Below are positions 33,735-43,866 of a stretch of 64,000 bases of DNA, piece by piece. Source of the stretch: Pollenia angustigena. Taxonomy: Eukaryota; Arthropoda; Insecta; Diptera; Polleniidae. The position numbers and the translations under genes are program-made. The notes under the pieces were generated by a model that was not told where the DNA came from, did not search any database, and worked only from the letters and a program-made list of their open reading frames with translations. Location: contig OV884056.1 of the NCBI GenBank assembly GCA_930367215.1, positions 319,516,709 through 319,580,708 of the forward strand, in the 5' to 3' direction. The number at the start of each line of letters is the position of its first letter. The first letter of the stretch is position 1.

Positions 33735-33970
33735 ACACAGAAAAAAAATTATTTAAATTGAAAAATGTGTGATATTAATTAAATTAACTAAATTTGCATT
33801 AGTAAACAAATTAATAGTATCATTTAAATATTTTTTTAATATTTAAAACATTTTCTGCTGCAATGTTGTTAATATAAGTAAACGCTTAATTTACTTGATT
33901 AATTTTTTAATTAAAACTGATTTTATTTTTGATTAATGGTTTAATTAAAAGAAAAAATTGGCAAGAACTT
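33735..33970 (+). repeat. Family E repeat, copy 3
   Basis: ACACAGAAAAAAAATTATTT through AGTATCATTTAAATA and CTGATTTTATTTTTGATTAA to AAAATTGGCAAGAAC. It aligns, inverted, with 13111-13310 along nearly its whole length. Confidence 0.75.
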
Positions 33971-34179
33971 TTTTGGTGCACTAGCAAAACTATTTTTAAG
34001 AAAAAAATTTTAAATATATTAAAGTTTATTCAACCATATTACTGTTACCTGTAACTATATTTTTATAAAATCAATTCTCTATTTGGAGCCATAACAATAT
34101 TATGGTTGCCTCCGTCCGTGTTATGGTAAAAAGATACATTAATACCTTCACCGCAGAAAATTGCATTGTTGTTTATCAG

Positions 34180-34312
34180 TAGCCCGTTTCTGTATTTCTC
34201 ACATCGTAAAACTTTTCGCATGAAACGTGTTAATTGCAACAAAAACAGTGCGAAATGAAACAAAAAATGGTTTTTCTAACACAAGTGTTTCTGTATCTTT
34301 TCTTTGCGGTAA
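34180..34312 (+). mobile_element. Family H MITE, 3'-truncated copy
   Basis: TAGCCCGTTTCTGTATTTCT, then CGCATGAAACGTGTTAATTG, GAAATGAAACAAAAAATGG and ACACAAGTGTTTCTGTATC match the reverse complement of 59584-59751 up to TTCTTTGCG. The second terminus is missing. The minus-strand frame 34063-34263 is not a gene. Confidence 0.8.
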
Positions 34313-34753
34313 TTATCTGTCATTTAACTAATTTTCCAGCAATTATTGGAAGGATGTGGGAAAAAGTGTTTCTGTAACAATATTTTGCGAAAAGTTTCTT
34401 ACAAGAACTGTCAAAATAAGTCACATTTGCAATTGGTGCGAGAAAAACAAAATGTAGTATTTTAAATTTAAAATATGCTTATACAGTATTTTTCGTTTAG
34501 CTGCACATTCAAGTTTGCACGATAATTCGTGCAGGTACGCAATATATTCTCTTACGCAGTATTCACTTAGCAGCATAAATAATGCTGCTAAGGGAATTCA
34601 CTTACCTGAATATATGTGCCCTTATGTAAAAGTTTTTTCTTATTACAAAAATAGATTTAGTCATGCATTCATTACTTTCAACAAATTTTTTTAATACAGT
34701 TTTAAATTTAATATTAATATATGTATATTAAACAGTTCATTTAAAAACAATTA

Positions 34754-35794
34754 AAGGCTTAGTTAGGCGAACGTTGCTGTACCCGTAATGTACCGCACCG
34801 TACTGTAAGCACGTTGGTGTACTTATAGAACGTTTAAAAACGTGTCATATGTTTTCCCATACATAAACAAAAAGCAATAGTATACATAAAACAAAACACA
34901 CAGTGATGGGAATCAAAAATGTTCAAATGGTGACCGTTGTGCAGAAAAGGTACCACGTGATTTCAATGGTATTAAAACAGTATTTTGTGTATGTAAAAAA
35001 TGTTAATAATTTAATATTTATATTATAGATTTACAATAAAAAATTTGTATTTTAGCATATATATAAATTTTCAGCATACATATATTGTAAATGTGCATAC
35101 ACCAAACAAGGTTTTGATACCATTTAAAGTCTTTTATATGTTTCACATTTCCATTGTATGTGTATATGCATTTGTTTATTTTAAACATCTAAACATATCG
35201 AGCCTTTGGTGCAATATCGTAGTAACTCAAAATATGAGCTGGGTATGCAGAAATGATCTTTGGGAAAATATCTATCTAAAGAAAAAAAGATTATGGTTCT
35301 ATCTCTAACCGTTCAGATTTTACAGCTAAAAATGTCTTTATTGCCTCTAGCTATTTTCAACCATATTTATATTAATATAAAAAAATATTTAATAACCACA
35401 ATACTAATTATTATTAATAATTTTTCACCTTTTTTTAATTACAAAACTTTCCTCTTTATTAAAAAACTTGTAAAAAAATAACTTTAGTAAACGGAACTAC
35501 TATTAAAAAGATGGCTGAAAACTTCAAATGCATTTTTCTCAGTTCCCGATTTTTTGAATTACTACGGTATTGCACCAAAGGCTCGATATGTATATTTGTA
35601 TATTTGGAAATATGTTGTATTGTAAGTTGTTTTGTCGCAATTCCATAGATATACTGAAAAAAGTACCAAAAAAAGAGCAACTACGGTACATTGCATTTCG
35701 GTAAGCCAATACAAAGGTTTTCATATAACAAAAAGCGAACAGCTGATTGATACAGTACACATACGGTACAGCAACGTTCGCCTAACTGAGCCTT
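34754..35794. mobile_element. TIR element, 1041 bp, inserted at TA in family B
   Basis: Ends AAGGCTTAGTTAGGCGAACG and, inward from 35794, AAGGCTCAGTTAGGCGAACG. The TIR continues TTGCTGTACC on both sides (about 30 bp). TA duplicated at 34752-34753 and 35795-35796 within the family B start. The TA target suggests a Tc1/mariner-like mobilising source. No transposase. A further element lies inside at 35199-35585. Confidence 0.87.
35199..35585. mobile_element. Innermost TIR element, 387 bp
   Basis: CGAGCCTTTGGTGCAATATCG and inward-read CGAGCCTTTGGTGCAATACCG; similarity continues TAGTAA for about 30 bp. ATAT lies outside both ends (35195-35198, 35586-35589), a possible 4-bp duplication. Overlapping short frames are not genes. 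Confidence 0.8.
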
Positions 35795-35899
35795 TAGAGT
35801 GCTATATTCAGCTGTGCCGAATCATTGACATCCTTCAGATCACCTGCCAGATCAACTGTATTTTCAATTTAAATTTTTTGCCTTTCTTTTTCATAAAAT

Positions 35900-36787
35900 A
35901 GCGATATGATTCATTATTTTTTTTATGAGGCACTTAAAAATAATATTTTGTATTAAAAATAAACTTTGTTGACCAAAAATCGAATGCTGTTATCCAAAAT
36001 ATGCACTTAAGCAAAATGCACGTACACGATTTTTTTTTTCTAACAAAATTTAGCCATCATACACAATGCTTTGTATTTTGTGCAGATATGCCAAAAATGC
36101 AGTTAAGCGAAATGCAGCTAAACGAAAAATACTGTATACTATTTTTTTAAAATAAATAAAAAATAGAAGGAATTTAAATGATGAATGCATAATTTATATG
36201 ATGAAAATAAACAAAACACAATTGTTATATTTTGTTATTTTAAATTTTTTTTAGCCTTAATAAAACCAAAACAAGGAGGTTTTATTAAGTGCGCCAGATA
36301 AATTTGTGTAAAAATCGTCAAATTCCTGAAAAAAAATTAAGATCGTCTTTTTTGTTTAAAATAATTAAAATTAATTTTAAACAAATCTTGTTCGATTTTT
36401 TTTTAAATAATTAAACAAAAGCATAGTTAATGTTCATGTCCAGCTAGCATTTTGTATCATAATCTAATAATTTAGGAATCAGCTTCACGAGCAAAATACT
36501 GCTGACGTCAATAGTCAAACATCAATCCTTAAACCAAATTGTATTTTAACCTTTGGTGGATCGAAATTTGCTTTTTTTAATGATTATCCATTTTTAATTG
36601 ATTTTACATGTTTTTCCTTTACCTCTGTTTTTGTTGTAAAAAAAATGCAAATCCAAATGCAATTGCAATTGCAGGCATAAGACAAAGCAATGAACGACCA
36701 TTAGAGGATAAGCCCGCTAGATTGATTACCTTTTTGGGTTTAGAATTTAGAAAATTTTTTAAAATTGCAATGGAATTAAAGTACAAA
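35900..36787. other. AT-rich stretch; outer-element tail then unique DNA
   Basis: To 36134 this is the right part of the outer TIR element. After that I see no repeat or gene. The frame 36608-36868 has no family resemblance. Confidence 0.4.
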
Positions 36788-36870
36788 CATGCAGTCGATA
36801 GTAATATCGATATATCGATAGTGAAATCTGAACTATCGATAAATATCGATAGTAAAAACTATCGATAGTA
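36788..36870. repeat. Cluster of (T)ATCGATA motifs
   Basis: GTCGATAGTAATATCGATAT, ATCGATAGTG, CTATCGATAAATATCGATAG and ACTATCGATAG occur within about 80 bp. Similar clusters sit at 54435-54490 and 59521-59545. TATCGATA is the DRE core bound by DREF in Drosophila, and CGATA words are bound by BEAF-32. Here the motif may instead mark a short repeat family. Confidence 0.6.
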
Positions 36871-36898
36871 TTCCAGCACTAGTTAAAACAGAAGCTGT

Positions 36899-37872
36899 CG
36901 GGTGTGTTGTAGAATCCGAATCCACTCGAAAGTGGATTGCTTCAGCATTTTTGGTGTTCTGCATTTCACATCCACATGTTTTTATTCGTTTTCAATTAGA
37001 GTAGTAATGGGTTGGTGAAAGTAAAACGAATTGACTTTTATTCTTATATGTGATAACATTTTTAACAAAAAAATAAATTTTGTTTTTAGCTTAAAATCTT
37101 CTTTATCCAATTAAATCAAAAAGTTATCCTTATCTAAAACGCAAAGGGCCCTAACTAACCATAAATTTAAAATCAAATTTTTCATTGATTATGATGTAAT
37201 TATAGCTAATTTTTTATGGTTTTTTATGTTATTTTCAGACAATTTTTTTTTTAATCGATTTAGCGATCTCAAATTAGTTTTTGGGTTTGTTTAAAATTTT
37301 GCAATTTTTCGCGAATTTTAGCCATCTTTGCAATAGAAGCGATTTGTTTCTGTAAGTTTTCTGAATCTTTACAGCTTTCACGATTTTTAATAAATATTTA
37401 GTAGACTTTTCTATCATGCCGCTGTTAGCAAATTTTTGCGAATCTCCGCGAATTTAACAATTTTTCCCGAATTTTCGCCATAGTCTTAGGGACTTTTAAT
37501 AAATTTTATGGCTGGTTTGAAATATTAAAAATTTTCGCGAATTTTTGTTATTTTCCAACATTTTGTTTTTATTAACCCATTTAGCGATTTCAAATAAATT
37601 TTAGTGTTTGTTTAAAAGTTTGCAGTTTTTCGCGAATTTTAGCCATGTTCGCGATAGAAGCGATTTTTCCTGTGATTCTTACAGCTTTCACGCTTTTTAA
37701 AAAATATAAGATATTTCTATCATGCTGAGGTTAGCAAATTAGCGATCTTAAGTTCAACAAAAGTTTTTTCGAATACACAAAAACATGCGGATTTGAGAAC
37801 ACCAATTTATGAATTATGTGGATTAAAAAAATTTTTCGTTTTCAATTCGAGTCGAAATCTAGAACATACCTG
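36899..37872 (-). mobile_element. Family D TIR element, copy 2, uninterrupted
   Basis: Ends CGGGTGTGTTGTAGAATCCG (36899) and, inward from 37872, CAGGTATGTTCTAGATTTCG. In reverse orientation it matches copy 1 (9511-11132) along its length, including TCCACTCGAAAGTGGATT near one end and two diverged internal copies of a block about 320 bp apart (AGCGAT(C/T)TCAAAT near 37262 and 37583). No ORF. Confidence 0.83.
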
Positions 37873-38159
37873 TGTGTTGTCTGTTTTCACATTCAAATAC
37901 AGAAACACATTTTTTTCTCACAAATCGAGAAACGATGGAATTTTTTGTTTCACACTTCATTTGAGAAATTTTTCGGTGCGGGAAATACAGAAACGAGCTA
38001 GAGGAATAACATTTTGCTCTATTTACAAACTTTTAAGAGCAATATGTTATGGTTGATAAACAACTATGTATTATCTGTGGTTAGCAAGCTTATGTTGTTA
38101 TCAGCCTTAACATTAATATGGTTGCAGATGACAATAATATGATTAAAGTATTTATATTT

Positions 38160-38515
38160 TTTTTTATATACTGCTAGCTGCAAGCCGTCGGAAGGATCGC
38201 AGGTTGCTGATGGTGATTGGCCTTCTGATATAGAGGTTAACTGTGAACATGTTAAATGATGTCGTGGGCAAACACCCACAGTGAAAAGTCACACTGGTAA
38301 ATGCGGATGAGGCATTAGTGTCTTGACGTCAGAGCAACAATGCATTTAGGCATCTGTACGCTAATGTAAGATGCGGCCGAAAGCAGGAGTCTTCCATGTA
38401 CCCAGCATGTATAAATTGTAAACTGGACTCCTGTCTTCTGGTTCGCTAGAAGCCCTAGCACCAGGATCGAATGCGGAAGCTCAACGAAACTGAGCGACCC
38501 TATACCCCTTATTTT
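38160..38515. other. GC-richer island, probably transposon-derived
   Basis: Contains CAAGCCGTCGGAAGGATCGC, GATGCGGCCGAAAGCAGGAG and GAAGCTCAACGAAACTGAGC, much less AT-rich than its flanks. It reads like the untranslated part of a LINE. No open frame or named family. Confidence 0.3.
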
Positions 38516-40320
38516 TTTCTCTGCGTAGTTTATACAGTAACAGCTATAAGTCTGATCTTCAGGGATCTAATGGAGAAGTGCCAGTGTTAAACCCTAGACA
38601 AGTTTAAAATATTTTCTACGACTGAATCCGCAAAAGTTCATCGTCAAGAGACGAATACATACCACTGTAAATACTATTACTTAATAGATTAGATTAGGAT
38701 TAGAAATAGTTACAGAGGATTTTTTTTTTACATCAATGAAAATTTTTCGAGGGAGAAGAGTAAATAGTTGTATGTATTTGCGCTGTGGCGTTAAGGAGGT
38801 TTCATTATATGGAAAACAATCTTAAGTACTATTTCTTTCTTATTTCTCATTATTATTTTACTTTGTTGTATTTATTGTTTTTGTTTCCATGAAGCATGTG
38901 TACGTGTGTGTGTCTGTATGGAAGCTGAGGGCTGTGAATTTTAACTGTTCGTTCATTGACTTTAAAGTAAAGATTGTTTTTTGGAGGGAATTGAGTTCAC
39001 TTCTTTCTTTTATTTCGACTGTTTTTGTGCAACTCAAAAATGGAAATAAAAAAAAATCAAATGTTAGTTTAGAAAATGTTGATGTTTTGTGTGGCTGATT
39101 CTGCCAAGATATTGCAAAATATCCAGGTGTCAACGACACATTACAACACCGGTCATATGCAGTAAAAGCCGTGTAGTGGAAGCAGTACGAGGAAAAAAGA
39201 GAAATGCATTGTCTGGCTGTCAAGATGGAATAGGATGCATTTGTTTTGCTTTCATTATTATTGCGTAATAATTTCTTTTTCTGATTTTGCAAGATTTGTA
39301 GCTCCTAGAGCGTTCAATAACAACAACAACTAAATCGGAAATAATTACATTTTTGTGACAACAATGCTCATTATGGATTTTTCTATTACTTCTTTTGGGT
39401 GCTTCAACTACAACTGTGGCTGCTGTAAAAATTTTTCTTATTTTTTGGCGTGTTAGATTAATTTTTTCTGGATTTGTGGCAGTTGCTTTAGAGTTGGCAG
39501 CAAGCACGAGTTATTTTTTGTTCAAATGTTTCGTTAAGGAAACCGGGTGTTTGAAAAAAGAAGGGTGTGTTTGTTTATTAATCCTGCAAAAAGTCTTATA
39601 GATAGTAAAAGTTATTAGAAAATTGCTGCACTATGATATTTTTGAAATTTGTAAGTTTCTCAAATTTTTCTTTTTTTTTTTGCTTTAATTTGATTTTTTT
39701 TTAAACATTAAATAAATGAGATTACCACACCCAGTTCTAAACTTAATGAAACGAAATGAATTTTACAAATCACCCTTCAAATAAAATTGATGATATGAGT
39801 ATTACTATTGCACTTTCTTTTCGTTTTTACCTTTACCTTCTTTACATAAGACAGTAAAACTCTTTTAAATTTTTGTTATTCACATTCATCTAACAGCGAT
39901 GCTTTGGGTTGTGTAACAAGGAAAACCCAACCCATTTGAAGATCATCATTTTTATCAGTTCAGCGAAAAAAAATTTTGAGAAAAACATTATATCATCAAA
40001 TTAAAGTATTTGCAAAGTTTTTGTTTTGTTCTTAATGGAAGCAGATTCGTTTATTTTGATTTTCTCAAGGGATGCTCCTTAAAAACGATTTAAGTTAAAA
40101 TTTTATTTAAAAAGTTGTAACAAGCAGCTGCTGAAAATAATAATAAAATCGTTCTTTTAATTTTTTTTAATATCCAGTTTAACTGGCGCTTGGAAAAGCA
40201 GAAACTAATCTAGCAAAAATCATTTCCCAAACTAACGGCTCCGAAATGGAGGACCTCGCATTAAAAAATGTTTTTATACAAAAAATTTAAAATACATAAA
40301 ACGTTTTTAAAGTTAAACCT
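38516..40320. other. Gene-free interval
   Basis: The minus-strand frame 38858-39292 (144 codons) is the longest here, but it is Ser/Thr/Phe/Lys-rich, shows no domain and overlaps open frames on the plus strand, so I regard it as chance. No repeats found. Confidence 0.4.
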
Positions 40321-40321
40321 T

Positions 40322-40570
40322 CAAATACAAAACAAACTTGGGAAAAAAACACTCTATACGAATGAGTTTTGACGAGTAGCTCTTCATACGTATTTTTACC
40401 AAATTACGTTTGGGAGTCCGCGAAACAAATGATTTCTCAAGGGGTCAAAATACAAAACAAACTTTGGAAAAAAACACTCTATACGAATGAGTTTTGACGA
40501 GTAGCTCTTCATACGTATTTTTACCAAATTACGTTTGGGAGTCCGCGAAACAAATGATTTCTCAAGGGGT
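40322..40570 (+). repeat. Tandem duplication, 125-bp period, two copies
   Basis: ACTCTATACGAATGAGTTTT occurs at 40351 and 40476, with the surrounding 125 bp nearly identical (AGTAGCTCTTCATACG, GGGAGTCCGCGAAACAAATG). The frame 40396-40581 is a by-product. Confidence 0.93.
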
Positions 40571-40836
40571 CCGTGAAGCATTAAAGTCCCTGCAGCAGCC
40601 TAATCTTTTCAAAACAATAAAAACATTTTGGAAATTTTAAAACGAGTAAAGTTTTTAAATTAGAAACTGGGAATTATTTCCTTTCGAAGGTTACAATATA
40701 ATAGTCTGGTAGTGTATAAAGTCATTTCTGAAAATGGAAGGAATATGACTATTACAAAAAAGCTTTATAAAATACATAACTGAAATTAAGCTCATAGAAT
40801 AAATTCGAAAAATAAAAAATGTTTTTAAATAAGCAT

Positions 40837-41170
40837 ATGGGGGATTTCATGTCAAGTTACCCAATTTTTAAATCGATGTCTTCCGATTTGGGTGAAAAAT
40901 TTTTTTAAAAAGATTGATCAAATAGCTATCGAAGCTACTTGGGACAAATTTTGCTAACTCCAATAGGCAATAAGTTACATGGATGAGAAACAACACCTGT
41001 ATGGACAAAATGCCAAACTTTTGCCCCCTCTAACTCAGAAACTTTTTGACCGATCTTGTTGAAAATTTGTGTCTAAACTACTATTTAATAGGACTAAGCT
41101 TGGTGGTCATTTCACCCAAATCGGAAGACATCGATGTAAAAATTGGGTCACTTGACATGAAATCCCCCAT
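40837..41170. mobile_element. MITE with about 62-bp TIRs, 334 bp
   Basis: ATGGGGGATTTCATGTCAAG at the left and the same sequence inward from 41170. The arms continue through TTACCCAATTTTTA, ATCGATGTCTTCCGATTTGGG. The body includes CCCCTCTAACTCAGAAACTT. A partial copy of its right half is at 63149-63270. The frame 41046-41228 is repeat-derived. Confidence 0.92.
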
Positions 41171-41416
41171 ATTTTTATTATGTACCTTAAAGAACACTTT
41201 TTTTGCACCTTTGTACAATTTTAACTAATTTTTGGACTCAACAACAACTTAATAGACAAAACTAAAGCACCACAAAAACGAATAGCAACTTTATGCTAGA
41301 TAGTGAATCTGTTTGAAAAAAACTTTTGTTGTTAATTATTTGGAAGAAACTTCACGTCTTTTTGTTTTTACTATTTTGTACACTTTAATTGTAATACAAA
41401 TTGCAACAGTTATTTA

Positions 41417-42172
41417 GAGGGCTCAGAGCAGAAGTTAAAAAAGAAAATTCGAAAATATTCTGTAGCCATTGACTTTGGTTTATTACGTCTACCTTTTTTT
41501 CAAGAGAGCGGGGAGAGTTCTCCTCAATAGAGAGATGGTAACGCGACCAAGCTAGGTCTACTGTATCCACTCCTCTTTAATTGGCGAACAGACCCTCTGC
41601 TTCCCAAAGGAACCTAACAAGTTCTTTTGTGGATATTTCACCGACTCGGGACGCACCTATTGTGCCGTGCTCCAAGTGTCTCCTTCTGGCTTATGACAGC
41701 GCCGGGCAATCATACAGTTTATGCTTCGTGGACTCGTCCTCATCAAGACACAGTCTGCATTCCTGATTATCTGCCAGGCCCATCTGATAAAGATGGTACT
41801 TGACCGCGTGGTGACCAGTCAGGTAAGCGGCTAAAAGTCGTAGATCCCGTCCGCTGAGACCCTTCGTCATCATTAGATTCCCGGGAGATCAATTCCTGCG
41901 CCTGACTCATTCTCGGAAGCGATACCCAGTATCTTCTATACTCCCTTAGAGCCCAGTCTCCTACAAGGGACTAGATTGCGGTCCAACTCAGCCCCCACCA
42001 TCGGGGCGTTCGAACCCGAACCGTTACCTTAGTAACGAAACACTTTTTAATTTAGTCCCTTACAGAACTGGATAATGTTTAACTCTGCGGAGAATTTTGC
42101 ACCAGCTTTGACATACATGGGATCTTTATGTATTATATTTTTTGACTTGGTTCGGTTCAACTCTGAGCCCTC
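41417..42172. mobile_element. TIR segment, 756 bp, carrying a LINE fragment
   Basis: GAGGGCTCAGAG (41417-41428) and CTCTGAGCCCTC (42161-42172) are perfect 12-bp inverted repeats with TA outside each (41415-41416, 42173-42174). The interior holds the minus-strand LINE fragment at 41558-41962. Short TIRs could be chance, but the TA flanks support a transposition unit. Confidence 0.5.
41558..41962 (-). pseudogene. LINE C-terminal RNase H-region relic
   Basis: The minus strand reads WALREYRRYWVSLPRMSQA, then after a frameshift GLSGRDLRLLAAYLTGHHAV, KYHLYQMGLADNQECRLCLD, EDESTKHKLYDCPALS, then PQKNLLGSFGKQRVCSPIK, with a stop at 41558-41560. LTGH...CRLC...ED..H.L.DCPAL is the conserved zinc-binding end of ORF2 in I/R1/LOA-type LINEs. 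GC content is clearly above that of the flanks, as is usual for such genes. It is 5'-truncated and frameshifted. The exact clade is uncertain. Confidence 0.78.
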
Positions 42173-42269
42173 TAATTATGCCTAGAAATATTCAATTATT
42201 AATGAACTTATTGTACACCGCCTAATTCAAAAAATCAACGAGCTCGTAACGTTTATATAGTACACGCGG

Positions 42270-42960
42270 AGGAAGTCCTCTAAAAGTCAAAAGAATTATT
42301 CAAAGTGATCCCGCAACATTATCTAGTCAACTTAAAAACTATTTAGAACTTGAAGTTAGTGAAAGGACTATTAGATGAAGAGCAGTTGAAGCTGGGCGTC
42401 CAGCTCGAAAAGCCTTATTTTCATTGAAGATTGGAAAAGCTCGGCTGGAGTTTGACCAAGCACACCTCAATTGGACTGTTAAAAAATGAAATATAGTATT
42501 GTTTTCTGATGAATCAAAATGTAATTTAAGAGACTCCGATAATACCAGACGAGTAAGAAGGTCTTACGACCAGAGGTTCAATCCGAAGTATTATATCAAA
42601 TTTTAAGGTGTTAACATTTTGGTCTGGGGTTTAAGGAATCAGTCCAATTCATTACATAGAAGGTATTATGGATAACTTGATGTGCACGCACATTCCAAAC
42701 AACTTGATGTTAGCTTATGCAGAGGAACTGATGCCGGTGGTATGAAGGTTTCAGCAGTATAACGAGCCTTAGCAGTTTTCAAAATTTTGGCAGTTAAGGC
42801 AGGCCAAATCACCAGATCTTAAGCCCACTTATGGGCGATTGCTAATATGAAAACCAATAGGGACAATTGTAAAACAAAGGTGGATTTATTCGAGGCAGTT
42901 AAAATGGCTTAGAATAGAATACACCAAGAAATAATCGGAAACCTAAAAATGTATTTGCCT
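42270..42960 (+). pseudogene. Tc1-type transposase relic
   Basis: In pieces: KIKRIIQSDPATLSSQLKNY, EVSERTIR (HTH region), GRPARKALFSLKIGKARLEF, DQAHLNWTVKK, VLFSDESKCNL (catalytic first Asp in SDES, about 42500), RRVRRSYDQRFNPKYYIK, VNILVWG, and after frameshifts DLKPTYGRLL and DLFEAVKMA*NRIHQEIIGN. The arrangement and FSDES/VWG signatures match Tc1 transposases. Multiple stops and shifts; the second Asp (QQDxxPxH) region is unrecognisable. Inactive. Confidence 0.82.
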
Positions 42961-42961
42961 T

Positions 42962-43167
42962 ACTGAGCTACCTAAACAAAAGCGTCAAGCGTTCTATTGC
43001 CAATACATTTTTAATAAAACGAACTGACCTTGCAATCTGTTAAATAAAATTTTCCAGCCTGGTGGAGTTGGTTTCGCGTTCTAAAAGTTTGTTTCGTATA
43101 AACTGTAGGAAAATGAGAAGGTTTGACATAAAAACAACGCTTGCCGCTCTTATTTAGGTAGCTCAGT
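42962..43167. repeat. Inverted repeat downstream of the Tc1 relic
   Basis: ACTGAGCTACCTAAA (42962-42976) is answered perfectly by TTTAGGTAGCTCAGT (43153-43167). With mismatches the arms extend to about 32 bp (AAGCGTCAAGCG / CGCTTGCCGCTCTT). The first arm directly follows the transposase relic, so this may be a terminal structure of the Tc1 element or a small nested MITE. Confidence 0.75.
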
Positions 43168-43269
43168 TAGAGATTTGCAGTAGCTTACGATATACTAATT
43201 GTATGTTAAAATATTTATATAATATTTTTCAATTAAAGTAAATAGTATTATTAATATTTTTCGCAAACA

Positions 43270-43805
43270 CATACATACATATAATATGTATATTCTGGCC
43301 ACTGGCCCATATGCAATCTGTATTTTGTATACAATCAAAAAGATCTTAAGTACCAAATTATTCCGTTTTTACATTATAAAAGTCCCCTACATGTTAATCT
43401 TTGCCATATGCTTTCTCTATACCGCATTTTTTAAAAAGAGAAAAAGTACCAAAGGCCTTTCCTCATTTTAGGCCCTTAGGAAATACACTATATGTTAATG
43501 TAGACTTCAATAAAATTTATCGAAAAGAGAACAGGTAAAAATGTTATCTAGTTTTTACCCCTTAAAAAGTACCAATTTTATCCCTTAAAAAGTACCCTAT
43601 ATTGTCCATATGCAATCTGCTTACGAAATTTGCCAAAAAAAAAAAAAAAAGTATCAAAGTACCAATTTTTTACCCTATATTTAAATCTGGGCCATATGCT
43701 ATGTGTCTACCAAATTTCCTCCAAAATCATTAAGTGGTTTTCGCGTGATTGAGCCACAAAATCACAATCATCCTCAGATACAAACTTTTACATTTATAAT
43801 ATAAG
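43270..43805 (+). repeat. Family K-like repeat
   Basis: GGCCCATATGCAATCTG, AAAAAGTACCAATTTTA and GGCCATATGCTATGTGTC recur in diverged form. The end GTGGTTTTCGCGTGATTGAG, ACAAACTTTTACATTTATAA resembles 3' ends of interspersed repeats. Not coding; 43286-43471 is a chance frame. Confidence 0.35.
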
Positions 43806-43866
43806 TAGAATTCTAGATAAAAGGATCAATCACTAAAAGGGTGCTTTAGTTTTGACCGATACTGTA

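Larger units (their letters stand above)
34742..35855 (+). mobile_element. Family B copy split by a TIR element
   Basis: The left piece AAAAACAATTA (34743-34753) joined at TA to GAGTGCTATATTCAGCTGTG (from 35797) rebuilds the family B start AAAAACAAGTAAGAGTGCTA with one or two differences. The rest continues GCCGAATCATTGACATCC before fading. Confidence 0.75.
34484..36134. mobile_element. Outer pogo-like TIR element holding nested insertions
   Basis: Left CAGTATTTTTCGTTTAGCTG and inward-read right end are identical over 22 bp. TA flanks both (34482-34483, 36135-36136). Its own sequence is 34484-34741 and about 35860-36134, including a CTTAGCAGCAT/ATGCTGCTAAG hairpin at 34568-34594. The rest is a family B copy, itself split by a further TIR element. 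No transposase is visible. Confidence 0.85.
41257..43854 (+). mobile_element. Possible Tc1-type element bounded by 15-bp inverted repeats
   Basis: CAAAACTAAAGCACC (41257-41271) and GGTGCTTTAGTTTTG (43840-43854) are perfect inverted repeats. The right one is followed by ACCGATACTGTA, as in Tc1-type termini. A Tc1 transposase relic lies between. The span (2.6 kb) is longer than a Tc1 element because other repeats are nested in it. The left end lacks the outermost bases. Confidence 0.45.

Noticed and set aside
34903..34925. CAGTGATGGGAATC as a hAT terminus
   Set aside because: No inverted partner or 8-bp duplication could be found nearby.
38858..39292. 144-codon minus-strand open frame
   Set aside because: Low-complexity composition, no domain or motif, overlapping plus-strand open frames, and no splice or poly-A context. 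Best explained by chance in AT-rich DNA.
42003..42022. B-box-like GGTTCGGGTTCGAACGCC on the minus strand
   Set aside because: No A box at a suitable distance, no cloverleaf and no terminator. It sits next to the LINE fragment and is probably part of it.
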